64,000 nt of DNA from B10-G9 sp963712165 (GTDB lineage: Bacteria > Chloroflexota > Anaerolineae > Anaerolineales > UBA11858). A program made the position numbers and the translations under genes. The first letter of the stretch is position 1; every line of letters starts with the position of its first letter. The stretch lies in assembly GCA_963712165.1 (NCBI GenBank), contig CAVQGY010000002.1:496001-560000 (forward strand). Reading direction: 5' to 3'. Shown piece after piece: positions 16,409 through 24,851 of this stretch. The notes beneath the pieces were generated by a model. That model did no database searches and was not told the DNA's origin. It worked only from the letters and a program-made list of their open reading frames with translations.

Positions 16409-17086
16409 ATGTCAAATTCCACACTGAACGAGAACCCATTATTCGAAAAATTATCCCAGCCAGAACGGACGCATATTCTCGGTGCCAGTATAGAAAAAAA
16501 CTATCCAAAGGACAATTGGATCACGCATTATGGATCTGACTGGCCATATCTATTCTTGGTGGAAAAGGGACAAGTGACTGCCCTGAAGGAGTCCCCGGCA
16601 GGACGAAGCCTGGTGGTCATCACCCTGGAAGCCGGGGATGTGTTTTGGGGTGCAGGATTCTTTAAGGAAGGAGTGGGGATGCCGGTTGCCCTGGTTGCCA
16701 GCCGGGAAACCAGGCTGCGACTCTGGTCACGAGAGAAGCTCCTGCCCTTTCTGATATCGAACGGACAGTTCACCTGGGATCTGGCCCAGATGATGGTGGA
16801 GCGGATGATGCTTGCCAGCCGTATCCTTGAGGAATTGGCTTTTCAGCCCGTTGCCGGCCGCCTGGCTCACCTGCTGCTGGAACAGTTTAAAGACCAATCC
16901 GGCGACACGCTGGCCCGGGATTTGACTTTGGACGACATGGCAGCCAGGATCGGCTCCACCAGGGAGATGGTCTGCCGCCATCTGTACCATTTTGCTGATC
17001 AGGGAGCGATCATGATTAACAGGACTGAATTTAAAATCATGGATCAAGAATTACTAAAATTATTAGCTGGTAAGAGGGAGGGCTAG
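16409..17086 (+). CDS. Crp/Fnr family transcriptional regulator
   Basis: A 225-residue protein with a sensor barrel (LFLVEKGQVTALKESPAGRSLV, LEAGDVFWGAGFF) and a winged helix (LTLDDMAARIGSTREMVCRHLY). The start at 16409 (MSNSTLNENP) is chosen because it follows AAAGGA and matches the start of the domain; the frame stays open upstream but that part is not protein-like. The stop lies one base from the stop of the convergent DUF166 gene. Its recognition helix (STREMVCRHL) resembles other Crp members that read TGTGA-type boxes. Confidence 0.85.
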   Translation: MSNSTLNENPLFEKLSQPERTHILGASIEKNYPKDNWITHYGSDWPYLFLVEKGQVTALKESPAGRSLVVITLEAGDVFWGAGFFKEGVGMPVALVASRETRLRLWSREKLLPFLISNGQFTWDLAQMMVERMMLASRILEELAFQPVAGRLAHLLLEQFKDQSGDTLARDLTLDDMAARIGSTREMVCRHLYHFADQGAIMINRTEFKIMDQELLKLLAGKREG

Positions 17087-17087
17087 A

Positions 17088-17852
17088 TTATTCTGAATAT
17101 TTTCCTGGCTTGAACTGCCGGACAGTCTTGTAGGGTTTGACCTGCTCACCGACATTGTCCTTCAGCACCTGGCCGGATACATGCATCAGTGTGTCATGAT
17201 TGAAATGGGGCAGCTTGACCATGCTGGCCAGGCAGGGATAGTGGTGATGCAGAAGACCGGCTTTTTCCTCCACGTCGTTTACAGACAATCCAATTAAGCC
17301 TTCAGCGACAAAATAGGCGCAACCACATACGGCATCTCGTTCCACTTCTGCGTTAATGACAGTTCCGGCAGCAGGATCGATCTCCAATTTTAATGATGGT
17401 TGGCCAAAATAGCGGGCAAACTCCGCGATCTCCGGGCTGGTGTATTCCGCTTTCTCATGCCTGGTGACTCCATAGTCATTTTCAGTCAGGGAGCAGAGAG
17501 GTTTGGGTGTGGCGCAGGCGACGTCCATGGCTTTCAACCATCCATGCAGCTGGTTGTCCAGGCCACGCGGCAGCCAGCTTTCGTCATCCACCCCAACCAG
17601 CACTGCTTTGGCGCCTGTTTTCCTGGCGATCACCGGTAGTAGTTCAGCCGCCCCCTTGTGTTCTGCGAAAGATAAGATCAGGTCTGCAGGGGCAAACACA
17701 TCCGGAATAAAATCTTCCGGGTCATCAATAAAGGGAGGAAAGACAGGAGGCGTTTTCCAGGAGGTGATTTCCCAGCTATCCGGTCCGTTTTTTGCGATAT
17801 TATCCAGATGCCGGATACCGTATTCACCAGATATGATGGCTAGAATTTTCAT
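17088..17852 (-). CDS. DUF166 family protein
   Basis: A 254-residue protein with the typical opening MKILAIISGEYGIRHLDNI and a Rossmann-like pattern. It has conserved cysteine groups CATPKPLC near residue 120 and CGCAYFVAEGL near residue 180, which could hold a metal or iron-sulfur centre. The family is known mainly from methanogens and other anaerobes; a functional name is not established. It lies directly downstream of a cupin gene (21 bp) behind a strong candidate Crp/Fnr-type promoter, so it is probably part of the regulated anaerobic programme. Confidence 0.6.
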   Translation of the reverse strand: MKILAIISGEYGIRHLDNIAKNGPDSWEITSWKTPPVFPPFIDDPEDFIPDVFAPADLILSFAEHKGAAELLPVIARKTGAKAVLVGVDDESWLPRGLDNQLHGWLKAMDVACATPKPLCSLTENDYGVTRHEKAEYTSPEIAEFARYFGQPSLKLEIDPAAGTVINAEVERDAVCGCAYFVAEGLIGLSVNDVEEKAGLLHHHYPCLASMVKLPHFNHDTLMHVSGQVLKDNVGEQVKPYKTVRQFKPGKYSE

Positions 17853-17873
17853 GATCGGATCCCTTGCTGGATA

Positions 17874-18218
17874 CTAGAAAAGGAGAGTGAGCAGCATCAA
17901 GGTCTCTGTCTCGGCTTTGATGCTGTGGGACAGGTTGGCGGGAAGGTGGATCCATGTCCCGCTCTGGGCTGACTGGGCTTCCTCGCCCAAGACAACGCTG
18001 GCTTGTCCGCTCAAGAAATGGAGGACGGCGGGTACAGAAGCAGTATGTTCTGAGAGCTCCTGTCCGGGTTGAAAACCAAACAGGATGGTTTTGACGGATT
18101 CATCCTGATAGATGTTCCTGCTGAGAATACTGTCAGGTGGAAAGCTGTCGATCAGACTTTCCAGATCCTTAATATATGTGAAGCTATCCGCCATAGGCAC
18201 CATCCTGTACTGATCCAT
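17874..18218 (-). CDS. Small cupin-domain protein
   Basis: A 114-residue single-domain cupin. The first motif region reads FGFQPGQELSEHTASVPAVLHFLSG and the second GTWIHLPANLSHSIKAETE, giving His and Glu residues in the positions that usually bind a metal. It could be a sensor or a small dioxygenase/isomerase; no substrate can be assigned. It is the first gene of a two-gene unit with the DUF166 gene. Confidence 0.75.
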   Translation of the reverse strand: MDQYRMVPMADSFTYIKDLESLIDSFPPDSILSRNIYQDESVKTILFGFQPGQELSEHTASVPAVLHFLSGQASVVLGEEAQSAQSGTWIHLPANLSHSIKAETETLMLLTLLF

Positions 18219-18252
18219 TTCTGTGGTTTTCTCTTCTGAAGGAACTCTTTCA

Positions 18253-18296
18253 ATTCTACCTTATCCCGCAACATAGGTATGTAACTATAGTTACAT
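18253..18296 (-). promoter_or_regulatory. Palindromic operator at -41.5 of the cupin-DUF166 unit
   Basis: ATGTAACTATAGTTACAT (18279-18296) is a perfect 18-bp palindrome containing GTA-N8-TAC, the NtcA-like spacing of Crp/Fnr-family sites. A TAGAAT -10 on the minus strand (18253-18258) predicts a start near 18246, so the palindrome centre lies 41.5 bp upstream, the class II activator position. The leader before the cupin start would be 28 nt. Confidence 0.6.
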
Positions 18297-18335
18297 TGCG
18301 CATAATCAACTAAATAAACCCGGCTTCTCCCCTTC

Positions 18336-18364
18336 TTGATTTATTCCCATCCATTTTGTACAAT
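18336..18364 (+). promoter_or_regulatory. SigA-type promoter of spoVS
   Basis: TTGATT and TACAAT are separated by 17 bp; the predicted start is near 18371, giving a leader of about 55 nt that ends with CAGGGAG before the ATG. Confidence 0.7.
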
Positions 18365-18425
18365 GAATTCAACATGTGAATAGGTAGTTTTTGATAGGCC
18401 AGCGTCTTATTCCAGGGAGCTTGTC

Positions 18426-18701
18426 ATGGATACCGACAATGTGGAGATCATCAAGGTTTCAGCGACGTCCCGGACCTCGGCCGTAGCGGGGGCAATTGCA
18501 GGTATTTTTCGCGAGCGCCAATTTGTCAATGTACAGGCGATAGGGGCAAGCGCTGTCAATCAGGCCGTAAAAGCCCTTGCTCTGGCGCGCAATTACCTGG
18601 CAGAGGATGGATATGAGGTGGTCAGCATTCCTGAATTTGTTGACGTGGAAATTGACGGCAACATACGGACAGCTATTCGCTTGAGTGTCGTTCCCCGCTA
18701 A
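18426..18701 (+). CDS. spoVS: Stage V sporulation protein S (SpoVS)
   Basis: A 91-residue protein matching SpoVS over nearly its whole length: IIKVSATSRTSAVAGAIAG, NVQAIGASAVNQAVKALALAR and a C-terminal RTAIRLSVVP. SpoVS is a small nucleic-acid-binding (Alba-like fold) protein that in Bacillus affects sporulation stage V, but it is also kept in many non-sporulating bacteria including Chloroflexota and Thermus relatives, where its job is unclear. It has its own promoter and lies 290 bp upstream of pdxS; no sporulation genes are nearby. Confidence 0.92.
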   Translation: MDTDNVEIIKVSATSRTSAVAGAIAGIFRERQFVNVQAIGASAVNQAVKALALARNYLAEDGYEVVSIPEFVDVEIDGNIRTAIRLSVVPR

Positions 18702-18825
18702 ATGGGACGGCTCTGAGCTGACACCAAATTATATTCCGATTCGATCGTAATCAGCGAAAAGAGATTTTAGTCTGAGTAGAGGTCAGTTCAGATTGTCTAT
18801 TTTCTGTTAATCCATTCCCCCCTAT

Positions 18826-18854
18826 TTGCTTCACATTTTCCCCCGTGGTAGAAT
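18826..18854 (+). promoter_or_regulatory. SigA-type promoter of pdxST
   Basis: TTGCTT and TAGAAT are spaced by 17 bp; the start is predicted near 18861, 130 nt upstream of the chosen pdxS start. Confidence 0.6.
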
Positions 18855-18991
18855 CATGTTGCAATCCATAATCCGAATGCCATCCAAAGAAAAATATCGA
18901 ATTTGGATGAGTGTTTACATGTATTATGAGCTCACCTGATAAAGCTGTCGCTGATAACCACAGTGAGCTACCAGGCAGGAGGTTGGGAAAG

Positions 18992-19879
18992 ATGGAATCC
19001 CAGGTTAGTACATTCAAAACAAAAAAAGGTTTGGCCCAAATGTTGAAGGGTGGAGTGATCATGGACGTGGTCACCGCCGAACACGCGAAAATCGCTGAAG
19101 AAGCCGGGGCAGTTGCGGTGATGGCTCTGGAGCGAGTTCCTGCTGATATTCGTGCGGACGGCGGCGTGGCCCGGATGAGTGATCCGGAATTGATCATCCA
19201 GATCATGGAAAGTGTATCCATCCCGGTGATGGCCAAGGCCCGTATTGGGCACTTTGTTGAAGCCCAGATCCTGGAAGCCCTTGAGGTGGATTATATTGAT
19301 GAATCCGAGGTTTTAACCCCGGCAGATGAAGCCCATCACATCAATAAACATGCCTTTAAGACACCATTTGTGTGCGGCTGCAGGAATTTGGGAGAGGCCT
19401 TGCGCAGGATTGGTGAGGGAGCTGCAATGATGCGCACCAAGGGTGAAGCTGGGACTGGTGACGTGGTAGAAGCTGTTCGCCATGCTCGAGCTGTGCTGGG
19501 CGAGATCAAGCATCTGATCAATATGCCGGAAGAAGAACTGATGACCTTTGCCAAGAATATTGGCGCACCATATGAATTGGTCAAGGAGACCCGTGAATTA
19601 GGCAGGTTGCCAGTAGTGAATTTTGCGGCTGGTGGAATCGCCACTCCTGCGGATGCAGCGCTGATGATGCAGCTGGGCGTAGATGGTGTCTTTGTTGGAT
19701 CTGGAATCTTTAAGTCTGGAGATCCGGCTAAAAGAGGTGAGGCGATCGTCAAAGCGGTAACCCATTTTGATAATCCAGAAATCCTGGCTGAAATCAGCCG
19801 GAATCTGGGAGAGCCCATGGTCGGTCGCAATGTGGTCGATCTGGCCGAGAACGAAAGATTGGCAAATCGTGGGTGGTAA
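18992..19879 (+). CDS. pdxS: Pyridoxal 5'-phosphate synthase, lyase subunit PdxS
   Basis: A 295-residue (beta/alpha)8 enzyme that joins ribulose/ribose 5-phosphate, glyceraldehyde 3-phosphate and ammonia into PLP. The family landmarks are clear: GLAQMLKGGVIMDVVTAEHAKIAEEAGAVAVMALE, RIGHFVEAQILEAL, DYIDESEVLTPADE, FVCGCRNLGEALRRI and VGSGIFKSGDPAKR. The start at 18992 is preferred because GGAGG stands 8 bp upstream and the family begins just before the KTGLAQML-type segment; ATGs at 18911 and 18926 would give an unusual extension. pdxT follows 80 bp downstream and provides the ammonia. Confidence 0.95.
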   Translation: MESQVSTFKTKKGLAQMLKGGVIMDVVTAEHAKIAEEAGAVAVMALERVPADIRADGGVARMSDPELIIQIMESVSIPVMAKARIGHFVEAQILEALEVDYIDESEVLTPADEAHHINKHAFKTPFVCGCRNLGEALRRIGEGAAMMRTKGEAGTGDVVEAVRHARAVLGEIKHLINMPEEELMTFAKNIGAPYELVKETRELGRLPVVNFAAGGIATPADAALMMQLGVDGVFVGSGIFKSGDPAKRGEAIVKAVTHFDNPEILAEISRNLGEPMVGRNVVDLAENERLANRGW

Positions 19880-19959
19880 AACCGACCTGCTATATTGATA
19901 AGCGATGACAAAAGAAGAATTCCAGCCCGACTTCTAACCCTAACCAGATCAAGGTAGGG

Positions 19960-20556
19960 GTGCTGGCGCTGCAGGGTTCCTTTGAAGAACATCTGGAGAT
20001 GCTGGAAAGCCTGGGGGTGGATGCTGTAGATATCCGGTATCCGGAGCAACTTAACGATTTGGATGGTTTGATCCTCCCCGGGGGGGAGTCTACAACAATT
20101 GGGAAACTGGCAGAGGAATTTGGATTACTGGAACCACTGCGTCATTTTGGAAAAGATAAAGCCATCTGGGGCACTTGCGCTGGCGCGATCCTGCTCTCCA
20201 AAGATGCCCACCGTTCGCAACCCCTCCTGGGATTAATGGATATAACTGTAGATCGAAATGCTTATGGCAGGCAGATCGCCAGTTTTGAAATGGCGCTTGA
20301 CATACCGGTCCTGAAAATCATTTCAAATGAATCGGCTCCATTTAACGGGATCTTTATTCGTGCTCCTTTGATTAGCTCGGTGGGCAAGAATGCTGAAATC
20401 CTGGCAGCTCTACCAGATGGCAGGGTGGTTGCTGCCCAGCAGGGTCATCTATTGGCTACTGCGTTCCACCCCGAGTTGACAGAGGATGACCGAGTACACA
20501 GATATTTCATGCATCTTATCCATGAAAACAACAGGGTTCTATGGCAAGAAAGTTAA
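19960..20556 (+). CDS. pdxT: Pyridoxal 5'-phosphate synthase, glutaminase subunit PdxT
   Basis: A class I glutamine amidotransferase that hydrolyses glutamine and channels ammonia to PdxS. The sequence has LALQGSFEEHLEML, the oxyanion loop LPGGESTTIGKL, the nucleophile elbow WGTCAGAILL, and the His-Glu pair in AFHPELTEDD. The family begins with M-x-(I/V)-G-V-L-A-L-Q-G; here codons for IKVG precede the GTG at 19960, but no ATG, GTG or TTG exists in that frame back to the TGA at 19906. An ATG at 19905 starts a 10-codon frame (MTKEEFQPDF) that stops just before. Either GTG is the start and the first strand is clipped, or one base is lost or gained near 19925-19940. The enzyme is otherwise intact. 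Confidence 0.88.
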   Translation: MLALQGSFEEHLEMLESLGVDAVDIRYPEQLNDLDGLILPGGESTTIGKLAEEFGLLEPLRHFGKDKAIWGTCAGAILLSKDAHRSQPLLGLMDITVDRNAYGRQIASFEMALDIPVLKIISNESAPFNGIFIRAPLISSVGKNAEILAALPDGRVVAAQQGHLLATAFHPELTEDDRVHRYFMHLIHENNRVLWQES

Positions 20557-21479
20557 CCTGGCAGGATTTGATGGCCCTGCATCGTTACAAGAACCAGAGA
20601 ATGGTGTTGGATAATTCTCTGCGATTTGTCTTTGACCCTGGATTTTTCTCCAGTTCATTGCTTTCGTATGCCCTGCCTTCCAGTGAGTTTTACACTGCGG
20701 TACACCCCCTGGAATCGGACAGCTACCGTTTGTTAATCGGTCAAATCTGGCAGGCAAAGGATCAGCATACTGCACGTATAGCCGCTCTGGCACCAGGTGA
20801 TTTTGGGGCTAGGCCGGAATACCGCAGCCTGATTTCTTTTCTATCTGAAGCGGCTTGTGACCGGGGAGCACTGCAGATGATGGGCGAAGTTGGTGTTAAT
20901 TCAACCGAGGAGGAGATCCTGACTGATTGTGGATTTCGCTCTTGTGCAGATCAGCAGATCTGGAAGATGCCCCGAAAGGCTCAGGGCAGCATTGGCCAGG
21001 AATCCTGGAATCCGGGAACACAAACAGATAATGGTCCGACCCATACCTTCTACCAGCGGGTCGTGCCAGCCCAGATCCAACACCTGGAACCTTCCCCCGT
21101 TTTTCCGAAGACCCAGGGGATGGTTTGTTGGAAAGGCGGCCGCGTGGTCGGTATCGGCTTGCCGCGATTTGGACCCAGGGGAATCCTGCTTGACCTGCTG
21201 CTGGACCCTTCGTTGGACTCATTGGATGATTATTTGTCTGCCCTTATATTTCATCTTCCCTATACCAGTACCCGGGAAGTATACCTGCGGGTCCGGGTTT
21301 ATCAGGGAGGGATTGTATCTGCATTGGAAAAGGCAGGTGCTATGCCTGGAGATCGCCAGAGAGTGATGGTGAAAAAGCTGGCTGTCCACTATAATGCCCA
21401 GCAGGCTTTTCACGTGCAGAGTTTTGAAAAACAACCGGATATCACTACTCCAATATCCCGCGCAAAAATAAAGAACTGA
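20541..21479 (+). CDS. Unrecognised 312-residue protein, possibly acetyltransferase-like
   Basis: No family is recognised with certainty. The protein is soluble, mixed alpha/beta, with repeated Trp/Arg/Leu-rich segments; parts such as VGVNSTEEEILTDCGFRSCADQQIW and LRVRVYQGGIVSALEKAGA resemble the cofactor-binding and C-terminal segments of GNAT acetyltransferases, and the two-halved arrangement would fit a tandem GNAT fold. It overlaps the end of pdxT by 16 bp and is followed 4 bp later by the R3H ATPase gene, so it belongs to this operon. Confidence 0.5.
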   Translation: MARKLTWQDLMALHRYKNQRMVLDNSLRFVFDPGFFSSSLLSYALPSSEFYTAVHPLESDSYRLLIGQIWQAKDQHTARIAALAPGDFGARPEYRSLISFLSEAACDRGALQMMGEVGVNSTEEEILTDCGFRSCADQQIWKMPRKAQGSIGQESWNPGTQTDNGPTHTFYQRVVPAQIQHLEPSPVFPKTQGMVCWKGGRVVGIGLPRFGPRGILLDLLLDPSLDSLDDYLSALIFHLPYTSTREVYLRVRVYQGGIVSALEKAGAMPGDRQRVMVKKLAVHYNAQQAFHVQSFEKQPDITTPISRAKIKN

Positions 21480-21483
21480 AAAT

Positions 21484-23046
21484 ATGTCTAATCAAAGAAT
21501 AACTGATAACCTGGATTCCATGTTTAGCGTTCTTCCCCCTGAGATAAGCCAGGCGCTTAACGATTTGGGAAAAAATGCAGATTTGATCGAGATCATTCTT
21601 GACCTGGGACGTGTGCCTACTGCTCGATATACTGATCAGGAAGTGGATCTCTCAAGCGATGAGGTCACAAAGGGTGAAATCAAATACGTGGTCGACCGTA
21701 TAGGAAATTTCGATGGAGATAATCGAGCTGGACTGGCGCGCACCCTGCATAGGATAGCGGCAATCCGAAACCGAATGGGCAAAATTGTCGGCCTTACCTG
21801 CCGGGTGGGAAGAGCAGTTTATGGTACGACAGATATTGTGAAGGATTTGATCGAAAGCGGAAAAAGTCTGCTGATCTTGGGCCGGCCTGGAGTCGGGAAA
21901 ACAACCATGCTCCGGGAAGCTGCCCGCATCCTGGCTGATAATAAGCGGGTTGTGATTGTGGATACTTCAAATGAAATAGCAGGTGATGGCGATGTTCCTC
22001 ATCCAGCAATTGGCAAAGCCCGCCGGATGCAGGTGGCAGAGCCCTCTCTACAGCACGAAGTGATGATTGAAGCGGTGGAGAACCACAATCCGGAAGTTAT
22101 CGTCATCGATGAAATTGGCCGGACACTGGAAGCGTTGGCCGCCCGCACAATTGCAGAACGAGGTGTTCAGCTGATCGGCACTGCTCACGGCAATACCCTG
22201 GATAACTTGCTGATCAACCCTACCCTGGCTGACCTGGTTGGCGGTATTGAATCGGTAACCCTATCAGATGAGGAAGCTAAACGGCGAGGCACCCAAAAAA
22301 CCGTCCTGGAACGGCGCTCTAATCCAACTTTCCATGTTTTGATCGAGATCCAAACCCGTGATTCGCTGGTTATCCATGAGGATGTGGCCAGCGCAGTGGA
22401 TTCCCTGCTGCGGGGAGGAACCCTGATACCTGAGATCAGATCCCGGTCCGGGGATGGCAAGATCACGATCAAGAAGAAACCTGCCAAACCTGTCCTGCAA
22501 AGGATCGGATCTGATCCACCGCCAGAAGAAGAATTCAGCCTGGGGGTCCCAGTCTTGGATCTGGATAGAGAAAATCTGGAATCCCTGCCGATTTTCACCT
22601 ATGGTGTTGCCAGGGATCGGATGTTGAAGGCTGCCAGAAATCTCAACGTGCCAGTTACGGTAGAAAAACAGGTGAGCGATGCCAAGATCGCAGTCACACT
22701 TAAACATCATTACCGGGATAATCCCAAATCAATCGCGAAGGCCGAAGAGTTGGGACTACCAATTTATGTGCTGCGCTCCAATACCATCAGCCGCATGGAG
22801 CACCTGCTCAAAGATATTTTCAACTTAAAAAATGGCACACTCTCCATGAATGATGAACTGGCCCTCCAGCAAACCCAGGCGGCGATCAAGGCAGTCCTGG
22901 ATGGTGAGCGGTGGGTAGAACTGCCCCCGGCATCCTCCCCATTACGCCGACTTCAACACCAGATGGCTTCCCAGGCCAATCTGGTTTCCCATTCTTACGG
23001 TAAGGACCCTAATCGCCGGGTGAGGATCTTCGGGGAGGAACCCTGA
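21484..23046 (+). CDS. Ycf45/SpoIIIAA-like ATPase with R3H domain
   Basis: A 520-residue AAA-type ATPase. The P-loop is ILGRPGVGKTTMLREAARIL, followed by VVIVDTSNEIAGDGDVPHPAIGKARRMQV and the Walker B stretch VIVIDEIGRTLEA. The C-terminal part (QAAIKAVLDGERWVELPPA...) carries the Arg and His of an R3H domain, known for single-stranded nucleic acid binding. The family includes plastid/cyanobacterial Ycf45 and is related to SpoIIIAA. Function is not firmly known; nucleic-acid remodelling is likely. It precedes tmk by 40 bp in the same direction. Confidence 0.85.
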   Translation: MSNQRITDNLDSMFSVLPPEISQALNDLGKNADLIEIILDLGRVPTARYTDQEVDLSSDEVTKGEIKYVVDRIGNFDGDNRAGLARTLHRIAAIRNRMGKIVGLTCRVGRAVYGTTDIVKDLIESGKSLLILGRPGVGKTTMLREAARILADNKRVVIVDTSNEIAGDGDVPHPAIGKARRMQVAEPSLQHEVMIEAVENHNPEVIVIDEIGRTLEALAARTIAERGVQLIGTAHGNTLDNLLINPTLADLVGGIESVTLSDEEAKRRGTQKTVLERRSNPTFHVLIEIQTRDSLVIHEDVASAVDSLLRGGTLIPEIRSRSGDGKITIKKKPAKPVLQRIGSDPPPEEEFSLGVPVLDLDRENLESLPIFTYGVARDRMLKAARNLNVPVTVEKQVSDAKIAVTLKHHYRDNPKSIAKAEELGLPIYVLRSNTISRMEHLLKDIFNLKNGTLSMNDELALQQTQAAIKAVLDGERWVELPPASSPLRRLQHQMASQANLVSHSYGKDPNRRVRIFGEEP

Positions 23047-23086
23047 GTTCACACTGGATGACGTTGGTCAATTCGAGAATGATAAT

Positions 23087-23746
23087 ATGAAAGAAAGACG
23101 GGGTAGGTTTATCACCTTTGAAGGTCCAGATGGCAGTGGAAAGACAGCCCAACTGGATATCCTGGCTGAGGAATTCATCCAGGCTGGATATCCGATCTTA
23201 AGGACCCGCGAACCTGGGGGCACGCCGATCAGTGACCAGATCCGGGCTACTTTGCTGGATTTAAAAAACACGGCCATGATCGACCGGACTGAAGCCCTGC
23301 TTTACCAGGCAGCCCGGGCCCAGCTGGTGGAAGAAGTGATCAAACCACAGCTGGCCAAAGGGGGAGTGGTCCTTTCAGACCGCTATGCAGATTCCACCCT
23401 GGCTTATCAGGGCTACGGACATCAAAACACTGTCGCCTCGCTGGAAGGCATCATCCATTATGCGACCGGTGGGCTTGTGCCAGATCTGACCATTTTGCTG
23501 GATCTAGCACCAGAAGTGGGTTTACAACGCCGCCTGGACGCAGGCGGGCTGAATCGTCTGGACGCTTATGATATTAACTTTCATCACAGGGTCAGGGATG
23601 GATACTTAAAACTGGCTAAGGCGACCCCAGACCGCTGGGTTATCGTGGATGCAGATAGGACTTTCGAAGCAGTCCAGGAGGATCTCAGGACCATTCTTCA
23701 GGATCAACTTGATCAATGGGGTTTCAAACCCGGGGAGAGCGCCTGA
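23087..23746 (+). CDS. tmk: Thymidylate kinase
   Basis: A 219-residue P-loop kinase that phosphorylates dTMP to dTDP. The P-loop FEGPDGSGKTAQLD, the DRY motif (DRYADSTLAYQGYG) and the LID region (LQRRLDAGGLNRLDAY) are all present. Length is normal. The stop is only 15 bp from that of a convergent zinc-ribbon gene, with no clear terminator between. Confidence 0.95.
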   Translation: MKERRGRFITFEGPDGSGKTAQLDILAEEFIQAGYPILRTREPGGTPISDQIRATLLDLKNTAMIDRTEALLYQAARAQLVEEVIKPQLAKGGVVLSDRYADSTLAYQGYGHQNTVASLEGIIHYATGGLVPDLTILLDLAPEVGLQRRLDAGGLNRLDAYDINFHHRVRDGYLKLAKATPDRWVIVDADRTFEAVQEDLRTILQDQLDQWGFKPGESA

Positions 23747-23761
23747 TCGGAAAGACAGAGC

Positions 23762-24154
23762 TCAATTATCAAGGCTGGGTCCAGGAATACCCCCATCAGC
23801 TCCCAGGTCAGGCAGGTCGCGCTCGATTTCCTCTGGCGTTTGACCTTTTTCCAACCGATCAACCACCTCGTCAAATTCCGAACCCATGTCTTCACCCAAT
23901 TCCCTGCTCATCTCGCGCATCATCTTTCCCAGGGATTGGGGATCATCATCCAGTCCATCCAGGGCGCTGGGGTCCGCCAAGGAGTCTATCCGGGCTTTCT
24001 CCGCGCGGGAGATCCTGACCGGCCGGATAATCCTTTCAGGATGCGAGCCTTCACAAGCCGGGCAGGTAATGGACAGGCTTTCATATTCCTGGTAGCTTAG
24101 GAATTTTTCAAATTTATGGTTACAATCTTTACAACGATATTCGTAGGTAGGCAT
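23762..24154 (-). CDS. FmdB-type zinc-ribbon protein
   Basis: A 130-residue protein. The first ~45 residues are the FmdB/CxxC_CxxC zinc ribbon (MPTYEYRCKDCNHKFEKF ... ITCPACEGS), followed by an acidic helical tail with an Asp/Glu-rich region. The ATG at 24154 is used because family members begin MPxYEYRC. The role of FmdB-type proteins is uncertain; they were named as putative regulators of formamidase and amidase genes. It is divergent from gmk. Confidence 0.8.
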   Translation of the reverse strand: MPTYEYRCKDCNHKFEKFLSYQEYESLSITCPACEGSHPERIIRPVRISRAEKARIDSLADPSALDGLDDDPQSLGKMMREMSRELGEDMGSEFDEVVDRLEKGQTPEEIERDLPDLGADGGIPGPSLDN

Positions 24155-24218
24155 TCTAATAACTGGCAAGCCAGGACCAAATAGTTTTGCCCAATTATAC
24201 TGGATAAGGATTTGGGTT

Positions 24219-24851
24219 ATGACCGCAAAATCATCAGAACCTCCGTTTTTAATACAATCCCCCAATCCTCTCCTGATCGTGATCTCGGGACCTTCAGGGG
24301 TTGGCAAGGACTCCGTTCTGGAAGAAATGAAATCCCGGGGGCTGCCGTTCCATTTTGTGATCACGGCAACTACCCGCCCTCCCCGGACGGATGAGGTTGA
24401 TGGATTGGATTATTTTTTCCTCTCCCAGGATGAGTTCGCCAAGATGATCAATGAAGGTGAGTTGCTGGAGTATGCTGTGGTGTACAACGACTATAAGGGC
24501 ATCCCCAAGTCTCAGGTTAGGGAAGCGCTTGCTAGCGGGAAGAATGTGATCATGCGTATTGATGTCCAGGGAGCAGAGACGGTGCGGGAATTGGTTCAGG
24601 ATGCCTTGATGATCTTCCTTACACCTCAAAATGAGGACGAGTTGATCAACCGCTTGAAAAAGCGCAATACAGAAACCAAGGAAAGTCTGAAGCTGCGCAT
24701 CGCCACCACCCGCCAGGAATACAAGAAAATTGGATTATTCGACTATATCGTGGTCAATAAAGATGACCTCCTGGCTGAGACAGTGGACGTCATTGAAGCG
24801 ATCATCCAGGCAGAACAGCATCGGGTTAATCAGCGAGTTGTAAATTTATGA
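24219..24851 (+). CDS. gmk: Guanylate kinase
   Basis: A 210-residue enzyme that converts GMP to GDP. It has the P-loop VISGPSGVGKDSVLEEM, the GMP-binding TATTRPPRTDEVDGLDYFFLS and AVVYNDYKGIPKSQV, and the lid ITFLTP-like MIFLTPQNEDELINRL. A TATACT box near 24196 gives a leader of only about 11 nt. The stop overlaps the next start (ATGA). Confidence 0.95.
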   Translation: MTAKSSEPPFLIQSPNPLLIVISGPSGVGKDSVLEEMKSRGLPFHFVITATTRPPRTDEVDGLDYFFLSQDEFAKMINEGELLEYAVVYNDYKGIPKSQVREALASGKNVIMRIDVQGAETVRELVQDALMIFLTPQNEDELINRLKKRNTETKESLKLRIATTRQEYKKIGLFDYIVVNKDDLLAETVDVIEAIIQAEQHRVNQRVVNL

